This document shows, in pieces, positions 9,211 to 18,959 of a stretch of DNA of 64,000 nt. Each line of letters starts with the position of its first letter. The stretch's first letter is position 1. Both the position numbers and the translations under genes were made by a program. The stretch is taken from the NCBI GenBank assembly GCA_964433675.1, contig CAYSSJ010000001.1:211901-275900 (forward strand), given 5' to 3'. Under the pieces are notes generated by a model, which was not told where the DNA came from, ran no database searches, and saw only the letters and a list, made by a program, of their open reading frames with translations. Source of the DNA: CAYSSJ01 sp964433675 (GTDB lineage: Bacteria; Cloacimonadota; Cloacimonadia; Cloacimonadales; TCS61).

Positions 9211-9362
9211 TCCCATCGAAGCTACAAGGAAATCTATCTTGTTGAATAATAAGGTGATATGGCTATGTTTCGAAAAGACAATTGACAAAATATGCTGGGT
9301 TAAGGATTTTATACTCGTCAATTGACACGGTAAGAAAAGATATCGGTAAGTGAGAGGTGAAT
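9211..9362 (+). promoter_or_regulatory. Spacer before the hutU operon with two CAATTGACA copies
   Basis: Between the pruA terminator and the next start, the sequence CAATTGACA occurs twice in direct orientation, 40 bp apart (TTGACA at 9282-9287 and 9322-9327). Either could be a -35 box, or the pair could be a repeated protein-binding site. No canonical -10 is at standard spacing, though TTATACT lies 20-22 bp after the first copy. Confidence 0.3.
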
Positions 9363-10184
9363 ATGTTTTATTCAGAAATGTTACAAGAGCTATTGAAAGA
9401 CAAGAAGAATCCCGTCAATGCGATGTATTTGCACGAGATCCAACTCCAATGGAAGAGATTCGAGGAACTTATTGAAGCCAAAGGAACCGAAGTAAGTATA
9501 GAGGATATGGTAAAAGCTTTAAATGATTTTCGTAAAGTAATTTCGAACTACAAATATAAATACAATCCGCGAAACAACAGAGGTTTCAAAGAATCTTCAC
9601 CTGTGTTTGGCACAAAATACATCGATGATATGTTGACTGTTTTGATAGAAAAAATCGGCATTTTTAGTCACAAAGGTATAAAGTGGGATTACCAATCTTT
9701 TCATTATGATATGAATTTTAACCCGGAAAATATCTCATCTTTTGAATCCGATCCGAATTTTGCGTATAGAAACTCTCCCAAATTTCTGCAATTAAGCCAA
9801 AGTATAGATATTCAGTTTAGAATTACCGGGAAAAGAAATTTCAACAAACATCAGCTTGTTTTACCTCTGATAATCGTTCAATCTTACCCTCTGCTCACCG
9901 AAGAACATCTGGCAAGTTTAGAATACTATGCCAATTTGTCGAAAAAAACATACCATAATGCGAAAATCTTGATAGTTGCAGAAGCCTTGGAAGAAGGTTT
10001 TAATCCAAAGATAGATAACATCCCCTTTGATGGGATCTGGGTGCTTACAAAGAAGCATAAAGCATACAAAATAAATGATATTCAGCCTGATGTAGTAGAA
10101 AGATTGTATACTCGATTACAGAATTTTATAAATGAAGAAAAAGATCACTCCGATCAAATCGAAGCGACGGGTGAGATCTTATAA
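9363..10184 (+). CDS. Unrecognised protein upstream of hutU
   Basis: I do not recognise this 273-residue protein. I start at ATG 9363 because GAGAGGTG lies just upstream; a GTG two codons earlier overlaps that site. There is no signal peptide or membrane segment. The N-terminal half is basic and helical-looking; a central patch is rich in Phe, Tyr and Asn; the C-terminal half has alternating hydrophobic strands (L-V-L-P-L-I-I-V and A-K-I-L-I-V-A-E), like an alpha/beta core. It ends 15 bp before hutU with no terminator between, so the two are almost certainly one transcript. A regulator or accessory protein for histidine breakdown is possible, but nothing in the sequence proves it. Confidence 0.7.
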   Translation: MFYSEMLQELLKDKKNPVNAMYLHEIQLQWKRFEELIEAKGTEVSIEDMVKALNDFRKVISNYKYKYNPRNNRGFKESSPVFGTKYIDDMLTVLIEKIGIFSHKGIKWDYQSFHYDMNFNPENISSFESDPNFAYRNSPKFLQLSQSIDIQFRITGKRNFNKHQLVLPLIIVQSYPLLTEEHLASLEYYANLSKKTYHNAKILIVAEALEEGFNPKIDNIPFDGIWVLTKKHKAYKINDIQPDVVERLYTRLQNFINEEKDHSDQIEATGEIL

Positions 10185-10199
10185 CTGCGGGAGGTAGCT

Positions 10200-12221
10200 A
10201 TGAACATGAAACATGTGATGAGAATTAGTTTGGAATCTGAACTTCCCCCGAGACCAAAATTTGAGAAAAATATCAGAAGAGCTCCCAAAAGGGAATTTTC
10301 GCTTAATAAAAAAGAGATATCTTTAGCATTAAAAAACGCGCTAAGATATATCCCAACAGAATTGCACAAAGAATTGGCACCGGAGTTTATGGACGAACTA
10401 CTCAGTCGTGGCCGGATTTATGGATACCGTTATCGTCCCCAAGGTAGAATTTACGGAAAGCCTATCGAAGAATACAAAGGCAATTGTATAGAAGCAAAAG
10501 CATTTCAAGTGATGATTGATAACAATCTTGATTTTGATATTGCACTCTACCCTCATGAATTGGTCACCTATGGTGAAACAGGTGCTGTGTGCCAAAATTG
10601 GATGCAATATCGATTGATCAAAAAATATCTGGAAAACATGACAAATGAGCAAACCTTGGTCTGTATGAGTGGTCATCCCCTTGGGTTGTTCAAATCTCAT
10701 CCCCAAGCTCCCCGGGTGATAACGACAAATGGATTGATGATCGGTATGTTCGACAACCAAAAGGATTTCAATCGTGCCAATGCGCTCGGTGTTGCAAACT
10801 ATGGTCAGATGACTGCCGGTGGGTGGATGTATATCGGGCCACAGGGCATAGTTCATGGTACATACAACACTTTGCTGATAGCTGGCAGGCAGAAACTGGG
10901 AGTATCCGAAGATAGTGATTTGAGAGGTAAACTTTTTGTTTCTTCCGGTTTAGGTGGCATGAGCGGAGCCCAAGGAAAAGCTATCGAAATAGCCGGTGGT
11001 GTTGGGATTATTGCTGAAGTTGATGAGTCTCGCATCCAAACCCGTTATGAGCAGAAATGGATCAGTGAGATAGCTTCTAGTCCCCAACAAGCCTTTGCTT
11101 CTGCACAAAAAGCATTGTCCGAAAAACAGTCTCGGGCTATCGCCTATTATGGGAATGTGGTCGATCTATTGGATTATGCCGATAAGCATAATGTTCATAT
11201 CGATCTTCTATCGGATCAGACTTCCTGTCATGCTGCTTATGAGGGAGGATATTGTCCGGTTGGTATTACTTTTGAAGAGCGAACAAAATTATTGGACGAA
11301 GACAAACAGAAATTCATCCAACTAGTAGATAAGTCGCTAAAACGCCATTTCGAAGTAATCAAGAACCTGACCGAAAAAGGCACTTATTTCTTCGATTATG
11401 GCAATAGCTTTATGAAAGCTGTATTCGATGCCGGTGTTACTGAAATTGCTAAAAATGGAGAGAATACATACGAGGGCTTTGTTTTCCCCAGTTATGTGGA
11501 AGATATCCTCGGACCGGAGCTATTCGATTATGGCTATGGACCTTTCAGATGGGTTTGCTTAAGCGGTAAAAAAGATGATCTGCAAAAAACAGATAATGCT
11601 GCGGCTGAGATAATAAAAAATATGCGTCCGCAACTCCGGTACCAAGATCAAGATAATTATGTCTGGGTTCGAGATGCTATGAAAAATAACTTGGTAGTCG
11701 GAACTCAAGCACGGATCTTATATCAAGATGCCGAGGGTAGATTGGAAATAGCTTTGAAATTCAATCAAATGGTTAGAGAAGGAGAGGTAGGACCAATTAT
11801 GCTGGGTAGAGACCACCACGATACCGGTGGAACTGATTCTCCTTTTAGAGAGACCTCCAATATTAAAGACGGTTCTAATATTATGGCTGATATGGCAACG
11901 CAGTGTTTTGCCGGTAATGCTGCCAGAGGGATGAGTTTGGTCGCCTTACATAATGGTGGTGGTGTCGGTATCGGGAAAGTGATAAATGGTGGCTTTGGGA
12001 TGGTTTTGGATGGTAGTAGCAGAGTGGATTCGATCCTAAGGACAGCTATACCTTGGGATGTGTTGTGTGGTGTAGCGAGGAGAGCGTGGGCTCAAAATGA
12101 GCATTCTATCGAAGTCTCGAACAATATCAATTCCGAATCCGACGGTAATTATCATATCACCTTACCGTTCGGCTCAGACGATGATTTTGTAGAAGAACTG
12201 GTAAGATCCCGAACCGAATAA
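10200..12221 (+). CDS. hutU: Urocanate hydratase, long form
   Basis: Second enzyme of histidine degradation, converting urocanate to imidazolone propionate with a tightly bound NAD+. The 673 residues match the long branch of urocanases rather than the ~550-residue Pseudomonas/Bacillus type. Seen: G-G-W-M-Y-I-G-P-Q-G-I-V-H-G-T (about residue 205), the glycine-rich G-L-G-G-M-S-G-A-Q-G-K-A NAD segment (about 250), D-Q-T-S-C-H, and L-G-R-D-H-H-D-T-G-G near the C-terminus. GGGAGG precedes the ATG at 10200. No hutH, hutI or ftcD is in the window. It is followed convergently by ispF with only 29 bp between; no terminator is evident there. Confidence 0.95.
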   Translation: MNMKHVMRISLESELPPRPKFEKNIRRAPKREFSLNKKEISLALKNALRYIPTELHKELAPEFMDELLSRGRIYGYRYRPQGRIYGKPIEEYKGNCIEAKAFQVMIDNNLDFDIALYPHELVTYGETGAVCQNWMQYRLIKKYLENMTNEQTLVCMSGHPLGLFKSHPQAPRVITTNGLMIGMFDNQKDFNRANALGVANYGQMTAGGWMYIGPQGIVHGTYNTLLIAGRQKLGVSEDSDLRGKLFVSSGLGGMSGAQGKAIEIAGGVGIIAEVDESRIQTRYEQKWISEIASSPQQAFASAQKALSEKQSRAIAYYGNVVDLLDYADKHNVHIDLLSDQTSCHAAYEGGYCPVGITFEERTKLLDEDKQKFIQLVDKSLKRHFEVIKNLTEKGTYFFDYGNSFMKAVFDAGVTEIAKNGENTYEGFVFPSYVEDILGPELFDYGYGPFRWVCLSGKKDDLQKTDNAAAEIIKNMRPQLRYQDQDNYVWVRDAMKNNLVVGTQARILYQDAEGRLEIALKFNQMVREGEVGPIMLGRDHHDTGGTDSPFRETSNIKDGSNIMADMATQCFAGNAARGMSLVALHNGGGVGIGKVINGGFGMVLDGSSRVDSILRTAIPWDVLCGVARRAWAQNEHSIEVSNNINSESDGNYHITLPFGSDDDFVEELVRSRTE

Positions 12222-12250
12222 TATATCTTACTACAATGTGGAGAGGTTTC

Positions 12251-12733
12251 TTATACTAAGGATTTTTCCTTTAGCAGGACTACTGCTGATGCAGAGATGC
12301 CTTCTTCACTACCGCTGATGCCCATGCCTTCTTCAGTAGTAGCCTTAACCGAAATGTTTTGCAGTTCGGTATTGAGATCGGTGGCGAGGTTTTGTCTCAT
12401 TTTCTGGATGTAGATACCCAATTTCGGTTTTTCGGCACAAATAGTTGCATCTACATTGCCAATCTCATACCCGAAACTACTCATCATCTGAACAGTTTCG
12501 ATCAAAAGAAACCTGCTGTCGGCATCTTTGTATTCATCGTTGTAATCGGGGAAATTCTGTCCGATATCACCCCGACTGATAGCTCCCAAGATGGCGTCTA
12601 TTACGGCGTGCAGCAGTACATCTGCATCTGAATGACCCATAAGACCTTTATCGTAGGGGATCTCTACTCCTCCCAAGATCAATTTCCTCCCTTCTGTCAA
12701 CTTGTGTACGTCATAACCATATCCAATACGCAT
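12251..12733 (-). CDS. ispF: 2-C-methyl-D-erythritol 2,4-cyclodiphosphate synthase
   Basis: Fifth step of the MEP isoprenoid pathway, cyclising CDP-methylerythritol 2-phosphate and releasing CMP. The 160-residue protein shows the metal-binding G-Y-D-V-H (Asp8, His10), G-H-S-D-A-D-V-L-L-H-A, the D-I-G-Q-N-F-P-D substrate loop and the late T-T-E-E-G-M-G motif. It is the last gene of a five-gene minus-strand run, 13 bp after glmS. ispD belongs to the same run. Confidence 0.96.
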   Translation of the reverse strand: MRIGYGYDVHKLTEGRKLILGGVEIPYDKGLMGHSDADVLLHAVIDAILGAISRGDIGQNFPDYNDEYKDADSRFLLIETVQMMSSFGYEIGNVDATICAEKPKLGIYIQKMRQNLATDLNTELQNISVKATTEEGMGISGSEEGISASAVVLLKEKSLV

Positions 12734-12746
12734 ATTTACTCCTAAT

Positions 12747-15467
12747 TTAATCTACCGTGATCGATTTGGAGACATTTTTGGGTACATCAGGATGAACTCC
12801 ATGTGCAAGAATATTCAACCGATCTAAATACTCCATCTTTTTCACACTCATTCTCAATGCTAAAAGTTGCAATACAATTGTTGCGGAAAAAGCTGTCATC
12901 AGAGAATCTCCTGTCTTCGGCAGACTGATGCAACCCCATCCGTAATATTTAGTATCATGTGGGTTTAATCTGGCGTTATTGATTAGATCATCATTATCCT
13001 CTGCGATTACAAATGTATCTGCACCTCTTATTTTGTGTGTATTTATTTGCGATATTGTCAAATTCACATCTCTGGTCTCGGGACCGGTTACATATAATAG
13101 TGGATAATTTCGATAAGCATTTTGGAAAAAATCGAATTCATCGATGATCTCTTCGAAAAGCTTTTCACCCTCTTTTGTAAGGTTAAAAGGATAGGCTTTT
13201 TTGAAAATGTAACTACATATTGCATTTGCTATCAATCTTTGTTCACTGGTAGAAATGTCTCTTACTTCTGCTTTTTCATTCAACAAATCAAGACAATGGT
13301 TGTAATGCTTCATTATCGCTTTGATATTTTTTATGCCAAAGACGGTATTTTTCCCTAATATGGTATTTGGCCCATGTTTAAATTCAGAAGCTTCTCCACC
13401 TTCTGCATGGTTTAGGACAGTCTCTCTTATCTTCAATGCCCCTTCTTTTGCAACCCCGGAAATTTTGGTTGCCAAGATATGCATGGAGGGTTCCATATAT
13501 ATTTTGCCGGCAACAAATTCAATTTGATCTCTGGTAGTTTCGATAGTTTCTTTGATAATCTGAGGGATATCGAATACCGATTTTTTTCTTGTTTCCAATT
13601 CTAATTTGAAATTATCATACTCTTTTTCCCCGACCTTCTTTTTCTTCATATTCTGTAGGTTTAGCTCTGCAACTTTTATGGCGAGATAGTAGAATAACAT
13701 GATCTGGTTGATAAAGCTCTTGGTAGCTGGTACTGCTATCTCCGGTCCACAGAGAATAGGAATAGAGACATCGCTCTTCTCCTGTCCCAAAGTAGAGTTC
13801 AAATTGTTTACCAATACAGCGAATTTGATATCTTTATTCTGAATCTCAATATCGTTGAAAATATCGATCAGATCTTTGGTTTCACCACTCTGTGATACAC
13901 CAATGATAAGATCATGATCGCGCAGACTCTTGGAAAACTGCCCGCGGAAATCACCCGGAAGAGTGGGAATGACGTTGACTTTGGCAATTTCGTTGAAAAA
14001 GAGAGAAGCTACTTTGGTAGCATGGAAAGAAGTCCCACAAGCTACTGTATAGATGGTTCCACCATTCTCGGTTGTCTTTTTGATAAGCTTAAGGAAACTA
14101 TTGATATTAGCTTCAAATTCTTCCACATCCAGCTGTTCTGATATGGTGTCCAAAGCTTTGGCAAGCAGCAGACGTTTTTTGTCGAAATGTGAATTAACCA
14201 GATCAATAAAAATGTTCTTTTCTGAAGAGAAGAAATACTTTTTTTCGAAGTTTTCCTTCACCAATTCATTATAGATAGCCGGATAATTTTGCTTTGCTTT
14301 TCGGTAGAAATTATCCGCCGGTTTCGAATTCTGATATTCCCCAAACACCTCTAGTTGCTTATCTGGTGTGGGTTGAGAAAGAATACTCTGATTGAGTTTT
14401 TTCAGGTCATTATACAAGGATTCATTTTTTAAAAATTTCAGCATTCTTTTGCCGGTATTTGAACCTCCGGCAAAAAATTTCGCTAGTTTGCCGGTAGAAT
14501 CGACTTCACCATAGATCTCTTGTTCCATAAAATGCTTAAATGGTGGTTTCAAGGCTGTATCTTCAGCTCGCAATTTCGAAAATACCGGTTCTTTTTCGAT
14601 TTTCTCTCCTGCTTCAATATATAGATCGGGCAGGTTTGGTCGTCTTATCTTCAACTTTTTGAATGCATAAACTGAGAATTCATCCGCAGTGAACTCGATC
14701 AACTCACCTTCTCGAAGATTAACTAATATTTTGGTAAACTTAAGAACAGCGCTCAGATCAGAGGAAGCCAAACCGAAATTATTACCGTCCAATTCACCTA
14801 TCCCAAAGTAGAGACTGCTTCCTGCTTTGATCGCATAGGTTTTTTCGGTTATCGGATCCACAATTACAGCAGCATAAGAACCTACTACCCGCTGGGATGC
14901 GTCTATTATTGCTGCTCGCATACATTCGGATCTAAGCTCTAGATCCAGATGTTTATTATTATCATGTTTGTGAAGTTCATTATCGAAATAGTGCTCAACC
15001 AGATGTACCAGCATTTCACCATCATTATCAGATAACACTTTATGTCCTTCGGCTATGAGAAAATCTTTTAGTTGCTGTGTATTGGTGATATTGCCATTAT
15101 GAGCACCGTAGAGGTGTTTTTTACAAGAAACAATATGGGGTTGGGCATTCTTTTTGGTAACTGTACCAAAAGTAGCCCAACGAACCTGTCCGCAAAAAAG
15201 TTTCCCTTGTTGATTTTCGATTCCAAGAGTCTTAACCAAAGTAGTAGGAGCTCCCACATCTTTAAGCAAAGTAATAGATTTTTCATCTTCAGCTTGGAAG
15301 ACAGCTCCTGTAGAGTCGTAACCTCTATATTCCAAAGCTTTTAGAAGCTTAGTTGCATATTTGCCCATGTCTAGCGAAATTTTTTGCAAGCTCAATCCTA
15401 AAACACCACACCCGACCCCAATAATGGGAATTGGTAGGTTGATGGTAAATTTCCTTAGCAAGCTCAT
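12747..15467 (-). CDS. glmS: Glutamine-fructose-6-phosphate aminotransferase, enlarged form
   Basis: Makes glucosamine-6-phosphate for cell-wall and surface glycans. Family signatures: a class II amidotransferase domain (C-G-V-L-G, then L-E-Y-R-G-Y-D-S-T-G-A, residues 20-~290), the H-F-M-x-x-E-I hinge near 310, a first SIS domain (C-G-T-S-F-H, S-Q-S-G-E-T, about 475-620), a second with E-F-K-H-G-P, and the C-terminal K-S-I-T-V-D. Two things are odd. It has 906 residues against ~610 usual, with ~150 extra residues before SIS 1 and ~90 within the SIS 2 part. The nucleophilic cysteine is residue 20, not residue 2. The ATG at 15467 has a good AAGGAG and sits 9 bp after ispD, so the 19 leading residues are probably translated and may be cleaved, as in PurF. 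Confidence 0.88.
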   Translation of the reverse strand: MSLLRKFTINLPIPIIGVGCGVLGLSLQKISLDMGKYATKLLKALEYRGYDSTGAVFQAEDEKSITLLKDVGAPTTLVKTLGIENQQGKLFCGQVRWATFGTVTKKNAQPHIVSCKKHLYGAHNGNITNTQQLKDFLIAEGHKVLSDNDGEMLVHLVEHYFDNELHKHDNNKHLDLELRSECMRAAIIDASQRVVGSYAAVIVDPITEKTYAIKAGSSLYFGIGELDGNNFGLASSDLSAVLKFTKILVNLREGELIEFTADEFSVYAFKKLKIRRPNLPDLYIEAGEKIEKEPVFSKLRAEDTALKPPFKHFMEQEIYGEVDSTGKLAKFFAGGSNTGKRMLKFLKNESLYNDLKKLNQSILSQPTPDKQLEVFGEYQNSKPADNFYRKAKQNYPAIYNELVKENFEKKYFFSSEKNIFIDLVNSHFDKKRLLLAKALDTISEQLDVEEFEANINSFLKLIKKTTENGGTIYTVACGTSFHATKVASLFFNEIAKVNVIPTLPGDFRGQFSKSLRDHDLIIGVSQSGETKDLIDIFNDIEIQNKDIKFAVLVNNLNSTLGQEKSDVSIPILCGPEIAVPATKSFINQIMLFYYLAIKVAELNLQNMKKKKVGEKEYDNFKLELETRKKSVFDIPQIIKETIETTRDQIEFVAGKIYMEPSMHILATKISGVAKEGALKIRETVLNHAEGGEASEFKHGPNTILGKNTVFGIKNIKAIMKHYNHCLDLLNEKAEVRDISTSEQRLIANAICSYIFKKAYPFNLTKEGEKLFEEIIDEFDFFQNAYRNYPLLYVTGPETRDVNLTISQINTHKIRGADTFVIAEDNDDLINNARLNPHDTKYYGWGCISLPKTGDSLMTAFSATIVLQLLALRMSVKKMEYLDRLNILAHGVHPDVPKNVSKSITVD

Positions 15468-15476
15468 TAGTTCTCC

Positions 15477-16166
15477 TTATTTATTATTAGTTTTTATAAT
15501 CATCTCAGCCAGTTTCAAATCTTCAATGTCGGTAATCTTAATATTTAGCGGGGAAGTATGTTTATAGATGACACGATAGCCAAAATGCTCCAAAATAGAA
15601 GCATCATCGGTGAACTGAAGGTCTAACTCCATTGCTTTCCGATGATATGTTTTTATCAAATTAAAAGCGAATACCTGTGGGGTGAGTGCATTGATTAGTG
15701 ATTTACGAGGCAAAGTATAGACTATGTGTTGATCTTCTATCAATTTTATCGTGTTTTTTACAGGTGATGAGGCAATCACCGCTTTATCTTTTTTTGCCGC
15801 ATCTATCAACATAGAGATATCTTCCGGTTTAACAAAAGGACGTACGGCATCGTGGATACATACATAATCCGTATCATTAGAGCAGGCTTTTAGAGCATTG
15901 AAAACCGATCCCTGTCTGTGTCTATCTCCCTCTACTATAGTGATTTCTTTACCACTCGAGCTCAGCTTGAGTTTTTTGAAGTCTTCTATGTTCTCTTTCG
16001 GCAGAGATACAACGATCTGATCGATTTCTTCGTGTTCGATGAAATGATCCAACGTCCATTGGATAAGCGGTTTGTTCAGTATGCAAACAAACTGCTTCTT
16101 TTGGGGAAGCTTCATACGAGAACCCATGCCACCGGCAGGGATTATGGCAACAATTTTGGATTTCAT
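15477..16166 (-). CDS. ispD: 2-C-methyl-D-erythritol 4-phosphate cytidylyltransferase
   Basis: Third step of the MEP pathway, joining CTP and methylerythritol phosphate. The 229 residues have the nucleotide-binding I-I-P-A-G-G-M-G-S-R-M with a following K-K-Q, the central V-C-I-H-D-A-V-R-P-F motif, and the late F-T-D-D-A-S-I-L-E segment, all typical of IspD. It lies 13 bp after the tldD-like gene and 9 bp before glmS, so expression is coupled with envelope-precursor genes. Confidence 0.95.
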   Translation of the reverse strand: MKSKIVAIIPAGGMGSRMKLPQKKQFVCILNKPLIQWTLDHFIEHEEIDQIVVSLPKENIEDFKKLKLSSSGKEITIVEGDRHRQGSVFNALKACSNDTDYVCIHDAVRPFVKPEDISMLIDAAKKDKAVIASSPVKNTIKLIEDQHIVYTLPRKSLINALTPQVFAFNLIKTYHRKAMELDLQFTDDASILEHFGYRVIYKHTSPLNIKITDIEDLKLAEMIIKTNNK

Positions 16167-16179
16167 ATTTCTCCTTTCA

Positions 16180-17619
16180 TCATGCTTTTACATTGCAAAC
16201 CACATCTTTGAATCTTGCTGGTGCAACGCCATGTGAAAGATGCATCGCCTGCCCTGGCTCACCTTTACCACAATTGAAAGTGCCGAAGTAGCGCCATTCC
16301 TCTTCACCACAGATCCGATCGCAAGATTGCCAAAATTCAGGAGTAATACCATAATAAGTAGGTTCTTTGACGATATGCTTTATTTCGCCATTTTCGATCT
16401 TCCAACCAATTTCGGTAGTAAATTGGAAGTTGTTCCGATTATCATCTATAGACCATGTTTTCGTAAAATCTATTAGGTAGCCTTTCTCAGTGTTCTCGAT
16501 CAACTCTTTCAGCGTTCCTTTGTGTGGTGCCAAACAGAAATTTGTCATTCTAATAAGAGGGATATCGTCACCGTAGGATGCTTTCATGTTTGAACTCGGT
16601 GTTTTGCCCAATAAAGGTGCGATTTCGCGTGAAGTTTGCTCATCAACGAGGATACCATTTCTGATGATATCTACTTTTTTGGATGGTGTACCTTCATCAT
16701 CGACCGGATGAAACCCAATACCGCGCTCATCACTGCTATCACTGTATATCGATACGATGTCGGAACCATAGCGAAAATTTCCCAGCATTGAGGGTTTGAT
16801 AAAAGTTTTGCCGGCATAAGAAATTTCTTTGCCGAATATTCTGTCAGCTTCGGTGGCATGTCCGACCGATTCGTGTAATTGCAATGCCAGATGTCCTCCA
16901 CTGATGATCAAATCTGCCTTCTCATCTTCTATGTTGGGAGCTATGAGTAATTCGATCGCCTGAGAGATAATTGTATCCACATTCGCTTCCATATTATAAT
17001 CTCTGATAATTTCAAATCCACCCCTTCTTGCTGCCATATGTCCCGGGTATGTTCTGGACATTGCTTCTCTACCGTTTGAAGCAAGAACATACATACTCGG
17101 ATTTACATCATATAGTAGCGTATCTACCATGGTGCCTTCGGTGTTGGCATACAGCTTGTACTGTCTGTAGAAAATAGCATATAGATAAGAATAAACTATC
17201 GCTTCATTGAGAGTGAGTTTCTTGGCGATTTTTTCAAAATATTTGATTTTTTCGGCTGGGTCCATCAAGAATGGATCTTCATTTGGCTTATAGAGATATG
17301 ATGCTGTAACAGGTTGCATCGGTTTGTATCTTACCTTATCCCATCTGTATCTGCTGCCACTTTTTGCACTCTCTATAGCTCGATTGATAGCTTTGTCTAT
17401 CGAATGGCTATCCAACTTGTTCGTACCGGCAAATCCCCAAGTACCATCTATCAATACACGGATTCCCAATGCTAACATATCAAGGTCGGAGCCGTAATGC
17501 TTCAAATCACCCTTTTCAAAATATATCGTCTCTTCATCCGTATTTGTGAATCGTACATCAGCAAATGTAACTTCTGTTCTATCTATTTTGTTTAATATGT
17601 CGCACAATAATTTTTTCAT
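16180..17619 (-). CDS. TldD-like zinc metalloprotease subunit
   Basis: A 479-residue TldD/PmbA-family protein. It carries the HExxxH zinc motif (His249, Glu250, His254 in L-H-E-S-V-G-H), marking it as the catalytic TldD-type partner. The family forms TldD/TldE heterodimers that degrade unfolded or modified peptides inside a closed cavity. The end has the usual C-G-K-G-E-P-G-Q segment. The gene for the partner lacking the zinc motif lies directly upstream (14-bp gap), so the pair probably forms one enzyme. No ribosomally made peptide precursor is visible nearby, so the substrate is unknown. Confidence 0.9.
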   Translation of the reverse strand: MKKLLCDILNKIDRTEVTFADVRFTNTDEETIYFEKGDLKHYGSDLDMLALGIRVLIDGTWGFAGTNKLDSHSIDKAINRAIESAKSGSRYRWDKVRYKPMQPVTASYLYKPNEDPFLMDPAEKIKYFEKIAKKLTLNEAIVYSYLYAIFYRQYKLYANTEGTMVDTLLYDVNPSMYVLASNGREAMSRTYPGHMAARRGGFEIIRDYNMEANVDTIISQAIELLIAPNIEDEKADLIISGGHLALQLHESVGHATEADRIFGKEISYAGKTFIKPSMLGNFRYGSDIVSIYSDSSDERGIGFHPVDDEGTPSKKVDIIRNGILVDEQTSREIAPLLGKTPSSNMKASYGDDIPLIRMTNFCLAPHKGTLKELIENTEKGYLIDFTKTWSIDDNRNNFQFTTEIGWKIENGEIKHIVKEPTYYGITPEFWQSCDRICGEEEWRYFGTFNCGKGEPGQAMHLSHGVAPARFKDVVCNVKA

Positions 17620-17633
17620 AAAAACTCCCTTAA

Positions 17634-18959
17634 TTATATAGTTTCGGTAGAAGAACTGATAAAGATATCTTTTGTCTTCACATGAGGCATTTTAGCGCTT
17701 ACTATAGAAAAATTACCATAATTAGAAGAAAATGGGATGGTATAGGATCGGTTCTCGATTTCGGAAATATTATCGATAATATCTGCTATTTTGTCGGTAA
17801 AGCGAAGATTATTGATCACTTTCGTTAGTTTGCCATTCTCAATCAGAAATGTGCCATCACGCGTGAGTCCGGTAACCGAAGTCTCTTTGTGGTTAATGAA
17901 ATTCATGTAATGCAGGCTCGAGATAAATATCCCTTTTTTTACAGAGCTAATCATCTTATCCAATTTAGTTTTACCCGTATCCATGATTAAACATTTACCA
18001 GTCGCCCCATTTTTTTTCATATTCAGCTTCCTACCATAATAATTATCCACCATAAAATTACGGAATATACCATTTTCTATCAATGCTGTCTTTTTGTATA
18101 TATGACCATCTTCATTATATTTATATCCGATAAGATCGGGATGGGTAGGATCATCGTATATGGTGATATTCTTTGGGAAAACCTGCTTATTAAGCTGATC
18201 TTCAAAAAAACTTTCGTGGGCATCGAGCACTTTGGCTCTCATAGAATAAGAAAGATAAACGAGGAATTCACCGATACAACGAGGTGAGAGTATGGCAGTA
18301 TAATGTCCGGGCTCTATATCGATGATTTCTTGCTGAGCAGTTTTTATCTTACGATGAAGGTTTTCGATAAAATGATCCAAATCAAAAGTAGAAAGATCAT
18401 CCCCACCAAATGTTTCCAATACGGTTACTTGGTTATCATCAGACATGGCTTTGACTTCCAGCATTATCGGAGAGACGATTTCTTCTTTGTTTACACCATT
18501 GCTGTTTACATAGAAGGTTTTCACATAATTCGAGATAAAAGTGCCGTAGATCTTAAAATTGTGATGAGCGATTGCGTTTGAGATTTCCTGAAGGATATTA
18601 ATTTTCGATGCTAAGGGTAGATTACGGATATTATCGACCGGACTTTTGGCTTCGCTTTTCTCCAAATTGTCTTCAATATCGTCAAAATGCGGATCTTCTG
18701 AAAATGAGTCGATAAAGCTGAGTGCATTATCTATCTTTTCGATGATACTCTGTTTAGTAGGGGCATATAGCTTGAAACTATAAGATTTCTTCCCTTTGTG
18801 GATCACAGTATGCAAAGCCGGGCTGTTTTTAGAAAGGTTATAGTTAGTTTGGCTCTGATAGAAACGCAGAAAGTCAGTCTCCCACTCTTCATACTTAAAC
18901 TCCAGTTTCAAATCCGGATAAAGTTGACAAATCTCCTCAAGCTCATTAATTATAAGCAT
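17634..18959 (-). CDS. PmbA/TldE-like partner subunit
   Basis: A 441-residue TldD/PmbA-family protein without the HExxxH motif, as expected for the TldE/PmbA partner. Family features: the central G-H-Y-T-A-I-L-S-P-R segment, the S-V-T-G-L-T-R-D-G-T-F motif and the closing cluster around F-S-S-N-Y-G-N-F. ATG 18959 follows GGAGATACC. It is the first gene of the minus-strand run tldE-tldD-ispD-glmS-ispF, with spacers of 9-14 bp. The promoter must lie in the 184-bp divergent space before the PHP gene. Confidence 0.85.
   Translation of the reverse strand: MLIINELEEICQLYPDLKLEFKYEEWETDFLRFYQSQTNYNLSKNSPALHTVIHKGKKSYSFKLYAPTKQSIIEKIDNALSFIDSFSEDPHFDDIEDNLEKSEAKSPVDNIRNLPLASKINILQEISNAIAHHNFKIYGTFISNYVKTFYVNSNGVNKEEIVSPIMLEVKAMSDDNQVTVLETFGGDDLSTFDLDHFIENLHRKIKTAQQEIIDIEPGHYTAILSPRCIGEFLVYLSYSMRAKVLDAHESFFEDQLNKQVFPKNITIYDDPTHPDLIGYKYNEDGHIYKKTALIENGIFRNFMVDNYYGRKLNMKKNGATGKCLIMDTGKTKLDKMISSVKKGIFISSLHYMNFINHKETSVTGLTRDGTFLIENGKLTKVINNLRFTDKIADIIDNISEIENRSYTIPFSSNYGNFSIVSAKMPHVKTKDIFISSSTETI

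Noticed and set aside
15368..15467. Later start (Met34) for glmS
   Set aside because: It would remove the C-G-V-L-G segment and the only candidate nucleophile cysteine; the ATG at 15467 has a proper ribosome site and operon spacing.
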